Below are positions 1-8,421 of a stretch of 64,000 nt of DNA, piece by piece. Source of the DNA: Oricola nitratireducens (GTDB lineage Bacteria > Pseudomonadota > Alphaproteobacteria > Rhizobiales > Rhizobiaceae); NCBI RefSeq assembly GCF_014904745.1, contig NZ_JACZCS010000044.1, positions 1 to 64,000 on the forward strand, read 5' to 3'. Numbering within the stretch: position 1 is the stretch's first letter; the number at the start of each line of letters is the position of its first letter. The position numbers were made by a program, and so were the translations under genes. The notes under the pieces were generated by a model, which saw nothing but the letters and a program-made list of their open reading frames with translations, ran no database searches and was not told the origin of the DNA.

Positions 1-148
1 GCAGCTCGCGGTGCGCGAAGCCATCGAATACGCCGTCTACTCCCTGATCGTCGAGGGCGCCGAAAAGGGCCTGTGGTCATTCGCCGACGATGCCAAGGGC
101 GCTGAAGTCATGGCGAAGTTCCAGGCGAAACAGGGCGCAGTCATGTAG
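1..148 (+). CDS. CsgG/HfaB-family outer-membrane lipoprotein, C-terminal end only
   Basis: The open frame enters from the left edge and ends at TAG 146-148, leaving 48 residues. The tail reads AIEYAVYSLIVEGAEKGLW, which resembles the C-terminal helix of CsgG, where an alanine-isoleucine-glutamate helix is followed by a glycine-leucine-tryptophan turn. CsgG-family proteins form outer-membrane secretion channels for curli or anchor holdfast (HfaB). The body of the protein lies outside the window, so the family call rests on this tail alone. The gene converges on the aminotransferase gene, with 52 bases between the two stops. Confidence 0.6.
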   Translation, partial: QLAVREAIEYAVYSLIVEGAEKGLWSFADDAKGAEVMAKFQAKQGAVM

Positions 149-200
149 CCGGACACCGTTCGCGGCGCGGCACTCGCGGAGGGCCCGGACGCGAATATCG

Positions 201-1115
201 TCAGGTACAGGCGCGCTCGACGAGGTCCTCATAGAGGCCGCGCAGACGCTGCGTGACCGGGCCGTCGACGGCGGGCATTGGCTTGCGGTCGATTTCGGCG
301 ACCGGGGTGAGGCCCGCGAAGGTGCCGGTCAGGAAGGCCTCCTGCGCCGCGTGGACGTCGACCAGCGAGAAATTCCGCTCGTAAACCGGAATGGCGTTGG
401 CGCGGCAGAGGTCGATCACCTTCGCCCGCGTGATGCCGTTCATGCAGTAGTCGCCCGTCGAGGTCCAGACCTCGCCCTTGCGCACCACGAAGAAGTTGCA
501 GGCATTGGTGGTGTTGACGAAACCATGCGGGTCGAGCATCAGGCCCTCGTCGGCGCCGGCCTCCTCGGCCTGCAGACAGGCGATGACGCAATTGAGCTTG
601 GAGTGCGAGTTCAGTTTCGGGTCCTGGCTCATCGGCAGGCCGCGCACCTGCGGCACGGTGGCGAGCCGGACGCCAGCGCGGATGACGGGCGCGGGTTTCG
701 AATGCTCCATGATGATGACGACGGTCGGGCCGGAGCGCGACAGCGACGGATGCTGGAACGGCTTCACCTTGACGCCGCGCGTGATCATCAGGCGGGCATG
801 GACGTTGTCGGTCATGGCGTTGGCCGCCGCGGTCCCGTTCAGCGCGGCGAGAATGCCGGCGCGATCCATGCCGATATCGATGCCGACCGTGCGGCAGGCG
901 GCAAAGAGGCGGTCCAGATGGTCGTCGAGGAACACCCATTTGCCTCTGTGGAGCCGAAGCCCCTCCCACATGCCGTCGCCGAGCAGGAAGCCGGAATCAT
1001 AGACCGAGACGGTGGCCTCGGCGCGCGGCCTCAGTTCACCGTTCACCCAGATCAGGATATCGTCGTTGCGCGGATCGTGCTCGGCGTCGTGCGTCGTGGT
1101 CTTTTCGTTCTGCAT
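201..1115 (-). CDS. class IV aminotransferase (branched-chain / D-amino acid type)
   Basis: The protein is 304 residues, a normal size for PLP fold-type IV aminotransferases (IlvE, D-alanine aminotransferase, aminodeoxychorismate lyase). The N-terminal fold signature IWVNGELRPR is followed by SVYDSGFLLGDGMWEGLR. The Schiff-base lysine is probably K173 in SHSKLNCV, and the PLP-phosphate loop is near TNACNFF. Specificity cannot be read; branched-chain amino acids are a reasonable default. The start is the ATG at 1115. An in-frame start at 1184 would overlap the divergent gene's leader and add a non-homologous stretch. Only about 70 bases separate the gene from the divergent sulfotransferase-like gene, so both share a promoter region. 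Confidence 0.85.
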   Translation of the reverse strand: MQNEKTTTHDAEHDPRNDDILIWVNGELRPRAEATVSVYDSGFLLGDGMWEGLRLHRGKWVFLDDHLDRLFAACRTVGIDIGMDRAGILAALNGTAAANAMTDNVHARLMITRGVKVKPFQHPSLSRSGPTVVIIMEHSKPAPVIRAGVRLATVPQVRGLPMSQDPKLNSHSKLNCVIACLQAEEAGADEGLMLDPHGFVNTTNACNFFVVRKGEVWTSTGDYCMNGITRAKVIDLCRANAIPVYERNFSLVDVHAAQEAFLTGTFAGLTPVAEIDRKPMPAVDGPVTQRLRGLYEDLVERACT

Positions 1116-1186
1116 GCCGGCAATTGAAACCGCGCGCCCGGCAAGGTCAACTGCGACAAGGTTCAAAGCACAGGGAGACGTCACCG

Positions 1187-1924
1187 ATGGCGGATACGAA
1201 AATCATCGCGATGTGGTCGGGACCGCGCAACCTGTCGACCGCGATGATGCGCTCGTTCGGCAACCGGGCCGATTGCACGGCGATGGACGAACCGTTCTAT
1301 GCCGCCTATCTGGCGGCGACCGGGATCGACCATCCGATGCGCGACGCGGTGATCGCGGCCGGCGAGACCGACCCGGAGGCGGTGGCGCGGCAGTGCCTCG
1401 GCCCGTTTGCGACGCCGTGGTGCTACCAGAAACACATGCCGCATCACATGGTCGACGGCTTTCCGCTCGACTGGGCGGCCGGGGTGACGAATGTCTTCCT
1501 GATCCGCCATCCGCGCCGCGTGCTGGCGAGCTATGCCAGGAAGCACGAAAAGGTCAGCGAGGCCGATATCGGCTACCGGCGCATGCGCGCGGTCGACGCG
1601 GCGATCACCGAGATGCAGGGCGCGGCGCCGATCGTCGTCGCCTCGGAGGACATTCTCGCCGATCCGCAAGCCATGCTGGCAGCACTTTGCGGCGCGATCG
1701 GCATGAAGTTCGATCCGGCGATGCTGGCCTGGGAGGCCGGGCCGCGGCCGGAGGACGGCGTCTGGGGCCGGCACTGGTATGACGCGATCTGGAAATCGAC
1801 GGGGTTTCAGAAGCCGGAAAGCATGGTCCTGCCCGACCTGCCGGCCGATCTCGCGCGAATAGAGGCGGAGGCGCTGCCCGACTACGAGGCGATGGCGGCG
1901 CGGCGGTTGATGCCCAAGGGCTGA
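1187..1924 (+). CDS. sulfotransferase-like P-loop protein
   Basis: This 245-residue protein begins with MWSGPRNLSTAMMRSFGNR, a variant of the 5'-phosphosulfate-binding loop of PAPS sulfotransferases. FLIRHPRRVLASYARKHEKV is the 3'-phosphate-binding segment. The start is ATG 1187, behind a GGGAG ribosome-binding site about 10 bases upstream. No transmembrane segment or signal peptide is visible, so it should be cytoplasmic. The substrate is unknown. Its neighbour is a divergent class IV aminotransferase; from memory, plant BCAT-like proteins fuse these same two domains, which suggests a functional link. The activity is inferred from the fold only, and some members of this family may not transfer sulfate. 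Confidence 0.75.
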   Translation: MADTKIIAMWSGPRNLSTAMMRSFGNRADCTAMDEPFYAAYLAATGIDHPMRDAVIAAGETDPEAVARQCLGPFATPWCYQKHMPHHMVDGFPLDWAAGVTNVFLIRHPRRVLASYARKHEKVSEADIGYRRMRAVDAAITEMQGAAPIVVASEDILADPQAMLAALCGAIGMKFDPAMLAWEAGPRPEDGVWGRHWYDAIWKSTGFQKPESMVLPDLPADLARIEAEALPDYEAMAARRLMPKG

Positions 1925-1950
1925 AGGCGGCACAGCGGGGGAAGGTTGAT

Positions 1951-1975
1951 GCCCGCCGGAGAGGATCCGGCGGGC
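1951..1975. terminator. hairpin between convergent genes
   Basis: A perfect 9-bp inverted repeat (GCCCGCCGG / CCGGCGGGC) with a 7-base loop sits between the stop of the sulfotransferase-like gene (1924) and the stop of the convergent metallophosphoesterase-like gene (1987). There is no strong T-run on either strand, so it is a hairpin-type or Rho-assisted bidirectional terminator rather than a textbook intrinsic one. Confidence 0.6.
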
Positions 1976-1986
1976 ACCGTATGGCG

Positions 1987-3033
1987 TCAGTGCGTCAGGC
2001 CGACGGCGGCGTTGGCCTTGACGATCATCGGGTGGAAGGTGAAGACGTCCGGCGTCGCGGCATCGACGTCGACCTTGATCCAATGAACGTTGGGGCTGCC
2101 GAAGGTCTGGACGCGGGTGAAGTTGGGCAGCAGATGGGTCGCGTCGATCAACGGCTTGTCGATCTTGTAATAGTGCGTATCGCCATGGACGAGCACGACC
2201 TGGCCGTCGAAGGCCACGGTCTCGGCGATCATCGCGTCGAGGAAGGCGGCGTAGCCGTCCTTGCCGGGGAGACGGCTCTCGTCGTCATCCTCGGTTTCGG
2301 GGATGTCGAAGCCGAGGTCGCCCTGCACGACGATCATGACGCCCTTGTCGCCCTCGGCTTTCGCCTTTTCGAAGGATTCCTTCAGCCATGCGATGTTAGC
2401 GGCGTCGCGCTCGACATATTCGGCGTTGTCGGCGGCGCATTGCTCGGGCGTGCGCTCGCTCTTCTTGGCGCAAGCCTTGTCGCTGTTGACCTTGTTGTTG
2501 TTCGAGCCGGGCACGTTGAGACCGACGAACATGGCGCCGCCACGGGCATAGCGCATGTTCTCGACGAATTTCGCGCCGGGCCCGCCCTGGCGCTCGGGCG
2601 TGATCTTCTCGGCGCCGAAGCTTTCGGGCGAGGCGAACATCACCTTGCGCAGGTGGTCGAGGCGTTCGAGGTTGTCATAGCCGCCATTGTTGGTGCGGTG
2701 GCAATCGGTCCACTCATTGTCGCCGAGGATGTAGAAAACCGGCTTTGCCAAGCCGTTGAACATGTCCATCGCGTCCGTATAGATGTCGTCGGTGCATTTC
2801 GACGAGCCGTCCTTGATATCGCCGTCATAAAGCGAGAAGGCGATGTCGGAGGCGTTGATATCGGCGACGAGCGCCGGGATACGCGGCTGATCGTTCGACT
2901 TCGCGTAGGGCATGTCGCCCCAAAGTCCGACGGAATAGGTGTCCTGCGCCAATGCGGCGCCCGACATGGCGCACAGGGCGGCGGCGATCGAAAACGCGCG
3001 CACCGAAATGCGCGGCAGCGTTGCAAGCTTCAT
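1987..3033 (-). CDS. secreted metallophosphoesterase-like protein
   Basis: The protein is 348 residues with a signal peptide of about 30 residues ending ...GAALA-QD, so it is probably periplasmic. Calcineurin-like phosphoesterase motifs appear in altered form: LWGDMPY near the mature N-terminus, SLYDGDIKDG, YILGDNEWTDCHR in place of the usual GNHE/D block, and VLVHGDTHYYKIDKPL in place of GHxH. It may be a divergent enzyme. The start at 3033 (MKLATL) is preferred because GGAG lies 7 bases upstream; the ATG at 3045 has no ribosome-binding site. It is divergent from the marR gene. The substrate is unknown. Confidence 0.7.
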   Translation of the reverse strand: MKLATLPRISVRAFSIAAALCAMSGAALAQDTYSVGLWGDMPYAKSNDQPRIPALVADINASDIAFSLYDGDIKDGSSKCTDDIYTDAMDMFNGLAKPVFYILGDNEWTDCHRTNNGGYDNLERLDHLRKVMFASPESFGAEKITPERQGGPGAKFVENMRYARGGAMFVGLNVPGSNNNKVNSDKACAKKSERTPEQCAADNAEYVERDAANIAWLKESFEKAKAEGDKGVMIVVQGDLGFDIPETEDDDESRLPGKDGYAAFLDAMIAETVAFDGQVVLVHGDTHYYKIDKPLIDATHLLPNFTRVQTFGSPNVHWIKVDVDAATPDVFTFHPMIVKANAAVGLTH

Positions 3034-3140
3034 GATTGTCTCCATGGATATCGAGGATTCGACGAACGAAACCTATCCACCGCGCATGACAGCCAGTTGA
3101 CGGCGTAGACGCCGCATCAGGGAATTTCGCGTGAAACCGC

Positions 3141-3177
3141 TTGAAACATGAGCATGCTTATAATATATCGCGCTCAT
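3141..3177 (+). promoter_or_regulatory. marR-emrAB promoter with overlapping palindromes
   Basis: A TTGAAA box (3141-3146) lies 17 bases from TATATC (3164-3169), and a perfect TATAAT lies at 3159-3164. The palindrome AGCATGCT (3151-3158) and the inverted repeat ATGAGC (3148-3153) / GCTCAT (3172-3177) overlap it. MarR proteins commonly autorepress from such palindromes. No Shine-Dalgarno precedes ATG 3176, so the message may be leaderless or nearly so. The -10 assignment and the operator function are inferences. Confidence 0.45.
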
Positions 3178-3661
3178 GAAAACCGACGGAACCGAAAATT
3201 TAGGACTTTTGCTGCACGATGCGGCACGGCTGCTGCGCAAGCGCTTCGAGGCGCGCGGCAGCGTGTACGGACTGTCGTCGGCGCAGTGGCGGTTGCTGGT
3301 CCGTCTCGTCAAGGAAGAGAAGAAGGAGGGTGTGGCGCAGGCGCGTCTCGCCGAACTCCTCGAAATCGAACCAATCAGCGTCTCGCGCCTGATCGACAGG
3401 ATGGAGGACGGCGGCTGGGTGGAACGACGCCAGGCCGCCAGCGACCGGCGGGTACGCATGGTCTTCCCGACAGCCAAGGCGCGCGCCGCCTTCGACAAGG
3501 TAAAGAGCATGGCGGCGGAAGTCTACGAAGAAGCACTGGCCGGCCTGCCGCCGGAGGTGCGCAAGACGCTCGTTGCCGGGCTGCAAACGATATGTGACAA
3601 CCTTTCCGACGGCGAAAGCGCGTGCGGATCGACGACCAGGGAAACGGAAACCGCAGGATGA
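3176..3661 (+). CDS. MarR-family transcriptional regulator
   Basis: This 161-residue protein has a winged helix-turn-helix: LSSAQWRLLVRLVKEE, then the recognition segment EIEPISVSRLIDRMEDGGWVERR and the wing SDRRVRMVFPT. MarR proteins are dimeric repressors that release DNA when they bind small phenolic or hydrophobic molecules. The last bases overlap the start of the efflux adaptor gene (ATGA at 3658-3661), so marR-emrA-emrB are co-transcribed, the usual arrangement for self-regulated multidrug efflux. Palindromes around its promoter at 3148-3177 are the likely operator. Confidence 0.88.
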   Translation: MKTDGTENLGLLLHDAARLLRKRFEARGSVYGLSSAQWRLLVRLVKEEKKEGVAQARLAELLEIEPISVSRLIDRMEDGGWVERRQAASDRRVRMVFPTAKARAAFDKVKSMAAEVYEEALAGLPPEVRKTLVAGLQTICDNLSDGESACGSTTRETETAG

Positions 3662-4821
3662 ACGTGATCAGGAAACCCGAGCCGGCAGCCGAAAATTCCA
3701 ACATCAAGCTGGCAGAGGCGGCGAAGTCCGCCGGCGACGCGTGGGACCGGCAGGAAGCCGAGAAAAAGAAGACGCGCCTGCCGTCGCGCAAAATGCTGAT
3801 GATCGCCCTGCCGCTCGCGCTCGTCGTGGGCGGCTCCTATGTCTGGGTGACCGGCGGCCGTTACCAGGAAACCGAAAACGCCTATCTGCAGCAGCCGAAG
3901 GTGACGATCGCCTCGCAGGCCTCCGGGCGGATCATCGAAAGCCACGTCACCGACAACGGCTTCGTCCACAAGGGCGACGTGCTGTTCGTCGTCGATCCGG
4001 AACCTTACCGGATCGCGCTCGAACAGGCGAACGCGGCGCTGGCCGCCGCGCGGCTGAATGTCGGGCAGTTGCGCGCCGCCTACAGCCAGGCGCTGGCGCA
4101 GAAGCAGCTCGCCGCCAATGACGTCGCCTATTACGAGGGCGACCTGGAGCGCCAGAAGAAACTGGAAGGCAAGGGCATCGCGACGCGCGCCACGCTCGAC
4201 GAAACGATGCGCAACCTGACCAAGGCGCGCGACACGGAAGCCTCCGCCGACCAGGCCGTCACCGGCGCGCTCGCCGCGCTCGGCGGCAATCCCGACATCA
4301 AGACCGACGAGCACCCGTCCGTGCAGGCGGCGCTCGCGACGCGCGACAACGCGGCCTACCAGCTGGCGCAGACGACCGTCGTCGCGCCCGCCGACGGCGT
4401 GATCTCGCAGGCCTCCTCCTTCCAGGCCGGCCAGCTGATTGCCACCGGCACGCCGCTGTTTTCGCTGGTCGAGAGCGGCGACAGCTGGGTCGAGGCCAAT
4501 TTCAAGGAAACGCAGCTGACCCACATGAAGCCCGGCCAGGAAGCCGAAATCCGCTTCGACACCTTCCCCGGCCGGCCGGTGAAGGCGACGGTGGAGAGCA
4601 TCGGCGCGGGCACCGGAGCGGAGTTCTCGCTGATCCCGGCGCAGAACGCGACCGGCAACTGGGTCAAGGTCTCGCAGCGCATCCCGGTGCGCCTGAAGGT
4701 CGAGGACAAGAGCCTCGCCATGGCGCTTCGCACCGGCATGAGCGCGACCGTCGAGGTCGACACCGGCGTCAGCCGCGGCCTGCCTAATCTGTTCGGCTCG
4801 ACGGCGACCGCCGCCGAGTAA
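3658..4821 (+). CDS. emrA: EmrA-type membrane fusion protein (multidrug efflux)
   Basis: The protein is 387 residues with a short cytoplasmic N-terminus, one transmembrane helix (about 46-65) and a periplasmic HlyD-type body. The first half of the biotinyl-lipoyl-like domain includes the segment HVTDNGFVHKGDVLFVVD. An alanine-rich helical hairpin follows, then the second lipoyl half (VVAPADGVI) and a beta-barrel (SWVEANFKETQL). Such adaptors link an inner-membrane pump to an outer-membrane channel. The start codon overlaps the marR stop in ATGA. The gene is followed 16 bases later by its EmrB partner. No outer-membrane factor gene lies nearby. Substrates are not readable from sequence. Confidence 0.88.
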   Translation: MNVIRKPEPAAENSNIKLAEAAKSAGDAWDRQEAEKKKTRLPSRKMLMIALPLALVVGGSYVWVTGGRYQETENAYLQQPKVTIASQASGRIIESHVTDNGFVHKGDVLFVVDPEPYRIALEQANAALAAARLNVGQLRAAYSQALAQKQLAANDVAYYEGDLERQKKLEGKGIATRATLDETMRNLTKARDTEASADQAVTGALAALGGNPDIKTDEHPSVQAALATRDNAAYQLAQTTVVAPADGVISQASSFQAGQLIATGTPLFSLVESGDSWVEANFKETQLTHMKPGQEAEIRFDTFPGRPVKATVESIGAGTGAEFSLIPAQNATGNWVKVSQRIPVRLKVEDKSLAMALRTGMSATVEVDTGVSRGLPNLFGSTATAAE

Positions 4822-4837
4822 GCCGCGAAGCCGTCCC

Positions 4838-6373
4838 ATGCCCACGTCCGACGAGCACTTCAAGGAGGTTCCGCATCGCGGCCTGATCACCGGTTCGATC
4901 ATGCTCGGCACGATCATGCAGGTGCTCGACACCACGATCGCCAATGTCGCGCTGCCGTCGATGATGGGCGACCTCAGCGCGTCGCGGGATACCGTTACCT
5001 GGGTCCTCACCTCCTATATCGTCGCCGCCGCCATCATGACGCCGGTGACCGGCTGGCTGTCCGACCGGATCGGCAGGCGCGAGCTGTTCCTCACCTCGAT
5101 CGTCGGCTTCACCATCACCTCGATGGCCTGCGGGCTCGCCTGGAACATCGAGGTCATGGTGCTGTTCCGGCTGCTGCAGGGCCTGTTCGGCGCGGCGATC
5201 ATTCCGCTGTCGCAAACCTTCCTGCTCGACATCAACCCGAAGGAACGGCACGGCTCGGCGATGGCGATCTGGGGCGCCGGCATCATGGTCGCGCCGATCA
5301 TCGGACCGACGCTGGGCGGCTGGCTGACGGAATATTTCAGCTGGCGATGGGTGTTCTTCATCAACCTTCCCGTCGGCATCGTCGCATTCCTCGGCTCGGC
5401 GGCGTATCTGCCGAAAATCGCCATCAGGCTGCGCGGCTTCGATTTCTTCGGCTTCGCCATGCTGTCGCTCGGCGTCGGCGCCTTGCAGCTGATGCTCGAC
5501 CGGGGCGCCGAGGTGGACTGGTTCTCGGCGGTGGAAATCTGGATCGAACTCGGGCTCTGTCTGACCGGCTTCTGGGTATTCACGATCCATTTGCTCACCG
5601 CCGAGGACACCTTCATCGACGCGGCGATCTTCACCGACCGCAATTTCGTCACCGGGCTGATCTTCATCTTCGTCGTCGGCATCGTCCTGCTGGCGAGCCT
5701 CGCGCTGCTGCCGCCAATGCTGACGAATCTTTTCAACCACTCGACCGTCCTGACCGGGCTGGTGATGGCGCCGCGCGGCGTCGGCACGCTGATCTCGATG
5801 ATCATCGTCGGCCGGCTGGTGCGGATCATCGACGCACGCATTCTCGTCGTTGTCGGACTGCTGCTGACGGCATGGTCGCTGCACATGATGACCGGCTTCA
5901 CGCCGCAGATGGACGACAATCTGATCATCGTCTCCGGCGTCGTCCAGGGGCTCGGGCTGGGGCTCGTCTTCGTGCCGCTGTCGACGGTCGCCTTCGCGAC
6001 GCTGGCGCCGCAGTACCGCACCGACGGGACAAGCCTGTTCAGCCTGGTGCGCAATATCGGCTCGTCGATCGGCATCTCGATCGTCACCGTGATGCTGACG
6101 CACAACCTTCAGGTCAACCATGTTGAGTTGTCGACATTCATCTCGCCTTTCAATCCCGCGCTCGGCGCGATTTCTCCGGCGGCGCAGGCGGGCGACCCGA
6201 CGGCGCTTTCGATGATGGACCAACTCGTCAACCAGCAGGCGCTGATGATCGCCTATATCGACGACTTCCACCTGATGATGATCGTGACGCTCGCCGCCCT
6301 CCCGCTGGCGCTGCTGCTGCGCAAACCGCGCGCCGCGGCGGCAGGCGCCCCGGCCGTCGTGCATGCGGATTAA
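4838..6373 (+). CDS. emrB: EmrB/QacA-family (DHA2) MFS drug exporter
   Basis: The protein is 511 residues with about 14 predicted transmembrane helices, typical for the DHA2 proton-antiport family. LDTTIANVALPSMMGDL in helix 1 and GWLSDRIGRRELF (motif A) between helices 2 and 3 are both clear. It probably works with the preceding EmrA adaptor to move hydrophobic compounds out of the cell under control of the MarR repressor. An AAGGAG-like sequence lies inside the coding start, while the ATG at 4838 itself has only a weak ribosome-binding site. That is compatible with translational coupling to emrA, which ends 16 bases upstream. Confidence 0.9.
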   Translation: MPTSDEHFKEVPHRGLITGSIMLGTIMQVLDTTIANVALPSMMGDLSASRDTVTWVLTSYIVAAAIMTPVTGWLSDRIGRRELFLTSIVGFTITSMACGLAWNIEVMVLFRLLQGLFGAAIIPLSQTFLLDINPKERHGSAMAIWGAGIMVAPIIGPTLGGWLTEYFSWRWVFFINLPVGIVAFLGSAAYLPKIAIRLRGFDFFGFAMLSLGVGALQLMLDRGAEVDWFSAVEIWIELGLCLTGFWVFTIHLLTAEDTFIDAAIFTDRNFVTGLIFIFVVGIVLLASLALLPPMLTNLFNHSTVLTGLVMAPRGVGTLISMIIVGRLVRIIDARILVVVGLLLTAWSLHMMTGFTPQMDDNLIIVSGVVQGLGLGLVFVPLSTVAFATLAPQYRTDGTSLFSLVRNIGSSIGISIVTVMLTHNLQVNHVELSTFISPFNPALGAISPAAQAGDPTALSMMDQLVNQQALMIAYIDDFHLMMIVTLAALPLALLLRKPRAAAAGAPAVVHAD

Positions 6374-6386
6374 CTATTTGTAAGTT

Positions 6387-6412
6387 TTGACGGCGGTCAA
6401 TGGCGACCGCCG
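6387..6412. promoter_or_regulatory. FixK-like dyad overlapping a hairpin
   Basis: TTGAC-N4-GTCAA at 6387-6400 fits the FixK/FNR half-site pattern TTGA-N6-TCAA. It overlaps a perfect 8-bp stem (CGGCGGTC 6391-6398 / GACCGCCG 6405-6412). It lies after the emrB stop and 60 bases before the doxX start. It may be an emrAB terminator, a doxX control site, or chance; about one such 8-base match is expected per 64 kb. Confidence 0.3.
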
Positions 6413-6460
6413 AAGCATGCGCCAGTCTTCAGTCTTTAAAAACTCCAAAAGGAGAGAGAA

Positions 6461-6946
6461 ATGACCGACAAGACATCTGTGCGCAGTCTGCTTCTACTTC
6501 TGCGCCTCGCCATGGCGTGGGTGTTTCTCTACGCCGCATCCCACCAGGTATTCGCCGCCGATTTCTCGGTGACCGGTTTCCTGGATCACACCAAGACATT
6601 CCATGGGCTATTCGCGCATTTCACCGGTCCGGTGATCGCGCCCGTGATCAGCTTCTGCGTCGCCTACGGGCACCTGCTGATCGGCCTTTCCCTGCTCGCG
6701 GGGCTTTTGGTGCGGGTCAGCTCGATGTTCGGTATCGGGCTGATGATCCTGTACTGGATGGCCCATATGGACTTCCCCTATGTCAGCAATCCCAACAATT
6801 TCCTGCTCGACGAACATATCGTCTACGCGCTGGTTCTGGGCCTGATGATCGCGGCCCATGCCGGCCATATCGTGGGCCTCGACGGCTGGTTCGCACGGCG
6901 GGCCAGCGTCAAGGAACACCCATTGCTGCACTGGGCGACGGCCTGA
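6461..6946 (+). CDS. DoxX-family membrane protein
   Basis: This 161-residue protein has four hydrophobic helices. The first carries LLRLAMAWVFLYAASHQVF, and the third follows CVAYGHLLIGLSLLAGLLVRVSS, the usual DoxX pattern. DoxX proteins are small integral membrane proteins linked to quinol oxidases, thiosulfate oxidation and oxidative stress; their biochemistry is mostly unclear. A strong GGAGAG ribosome-binding site precedes the ATG. The gene stands alone between two exporter operons, with a possible FixK-type site 60 bases upstream. Specific function unknown. Confidence 0.8.
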   Translation: MTDKTSVRSLLLLLRLAMAWVFLYAASHQVFAADFSVTGFLDHTKTFHGLFAHFTGPVIAPVISFCVAYGHLLIGLSLLAGLLVRVSSMFGIGLMILYWMAHMDFPYVSNPNNFLLDEHIVYALVLGLMIAAHAGHIVGLDGWFARRASVKEHPLLHWATA

Positions 6947-7084
6947 CCGGCTGACGCTCTCCGGGAGCGCCGTCACCGTTTGCCGCAAACTCCGGCGGGG
7001 GCTCCCGCCTGAGTTCGCACGCGGACGCGGAGGGCATGACAAAACTTTAACTTGCACCGCTCCGCATCAGTACCCAACTTTGCG

Positions 7085-7098
7085 TTGACTGGAATCAA
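7085..7098. promoter_or_regulatory. possible FixK/FNR-type box upstream of the macA-like gene
   Basis: TTGAC-N4-ATCAA differs at one position from the FNR palindrome TTGAT-N4-ATCAA and fits the FixK pattern TTGA-N6-TCAA. It lies 66 bases before the ATG at 7165. The TTGAC could equally be a -35 box. Confidence 0.3.
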
Positions 7099-7164
7099 GG
7101 CGGAAGACGCCTTGCACGGGCAAACAGGCGCTCCCCAGCGACAAACGCAAGGACGAGGGAAACA

Positions 7165-8421
7165 ATGCCGGACAAGACCGAGATCGAAGCCATTGCGCGC
7201 AAGAGCCGCCGCCGCTCGCCCGCGATCTGGGTCGTCGCCATCGCGCTGGTCATCGCCGCCGCCGCCATCTGGTACTGGCAATCAAGCGGCAGCGATGCCG
7301 GCTCGGTGCGCTACACCACCTCGCCGGCCGGCCGCGCAAACATAACCGTGACCGTGACCGCGACCGGAACGATCGAGCCGGTCAACACGGTGGAAATCTC
7401 GAGCGAATTGTCCGGCACGGTGCGCGAGGTCGACGCCGACTACAACGACCTAGTCAAGAAAGGCGACGCGCTGGCCAAGCTCGACACCGACAAGCTGGAA
7501 GCCAATGTCGAGCACGCGCGCGCGACGCTGACCGCGCGCAATGCCAGCCTGATCGAGGCGCAGGTGACGCTGGACGAGAAGAAGGACGCCTATGAGCGTT
7601 CGCAGCGGCTCTCCGACCAGGGCATCTCCTCGCAGGAATCGCTGCTGACAACGCGAGCCGAATACCAGCGCGCCGTCGCGTCGCTGGACACGGCGAAAGC
7701 GAATATCAAGGTCGCGGAAGCCGACCTGAAGCTGGCGGAAACGGATCTCGACAAATCCGTCATCGATTCGCCGATCAACGGCATCGTTCTCGACCGGTCG
7801 GTGGAGGTCGGGCAGATCGTCGCCGCCTCGCTGTCCGCACCGGTCCTGTTCACGCTGGCCGAGGACCTGTCGCACATGAACCTGAAGGTCGATGTCGACG
7901 AGGCCGATATCGGCCAGGTGGCCGTCGGCAATGAGGCGCAATTTACCGTCGAGGCCTATCAGGACCGCTCTTTCGAGGCCGCGATCGTGCAGTTGCGCTT
8001 CGCGCCGGAGACCATCGACGGCGTGGTCACCTACAAGGCGATCCTCGATGTGGCGAACAAGGAATTGCTGCTCAGGCCCGGCATGACGGCGACGGCGGAA
8101 ATCACGGTCGCCAAACTGGACGATGTCCTCGCCGTGCCGAACGCGGCGCTGCGCTTCGCGCCGCCGGCCGAAACCCAGCAGGAGGAAAGCGGCGCGAGCG
8201 GCCTTCTCGGCATGCTGATGCCGCGCCGGACGAGTTCGACGAGCCGCATCCCGGCCGCCGCCGACGGCGCCGGCATGCGCTCGATCTGGGTGCTGCGCGA
8301 CGGCATCCCGGCAGAGGTCAAGGTGCGCACCGGCCGCACCGACGGATCGCGCACGCAGATCCTCGAGGGCGACCTGAAGGAAGGCGACGCCGTCATCACC
8401 GACATGGACACCGCGCAATGA
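7165..8421 (+). CDS. MacA-type periplasmic adaptor (HlyD family)
   Basis: The protein is 418 residues with a cytoplasmic basic N-terminus, one transmembrane helix (about 20-37) and a periplasmic adaptor body. VEISSELSGTVREVDADYNDLVKKGDALAKLD is split by a coiled-coil hairpin (about residues 110-190) from the second lipoyl half, VIDSPINGIVLDRSVEVGQIV. The beta-barrel and membrane-proximal domains follow. Its stop overlaps the start of the ABC ATPase gene by 4 bases, so the three genes 7165-10377 form one operon. MacAB systems export macrolides, peptides, lipoproteins or siderophores with an outer-membrane channel; no channel gene is present here, and the cargo is unknown. Confidence 0.87.
   Translation: MPDKTEIEAIARKSRRRSPAIWVVAIALVIAAAAIWYWQSSGSDAGSVRYTTSPAGRANITVTVTATGTIEPVNTVEISSELSGTVREVDADYNDLVKKGDALAKLDTDKLEANVEHARATLTARNASLIEAQVTLDEKKDAYERSQRLSDQGISSQESLLTTRAEYQRAVASLDTAKANIKVAEADLKLAETDLDKSVIDSPINGIVLDRSVEVGQIVAASLSAPVLFTLAEDLSHMNLKVDVDEADIGQVAVGNEAQFTVEAYQDRSFEAAIVQLRFAPETIDGVVTYKAILDVANKELLLRPGMTATAEITVAKLDDVLAVPNAALRFAPPAETQQEESGASGLLGMLMPRRTSSTSRIPAAADGAGMRSIWVLRDGIPAEVKVRTGRTDGSRTQILEGDLKEGDAVITDMDTAQ

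Noticed and set aside
4784-6364. 526-codon minus-strand open frame opposite emrB
   Set aside because: The product is almost entirely Arg, Asp, His, Gln and Glu, typical of antisense translation; emrB on the plus strand is unmistakable.
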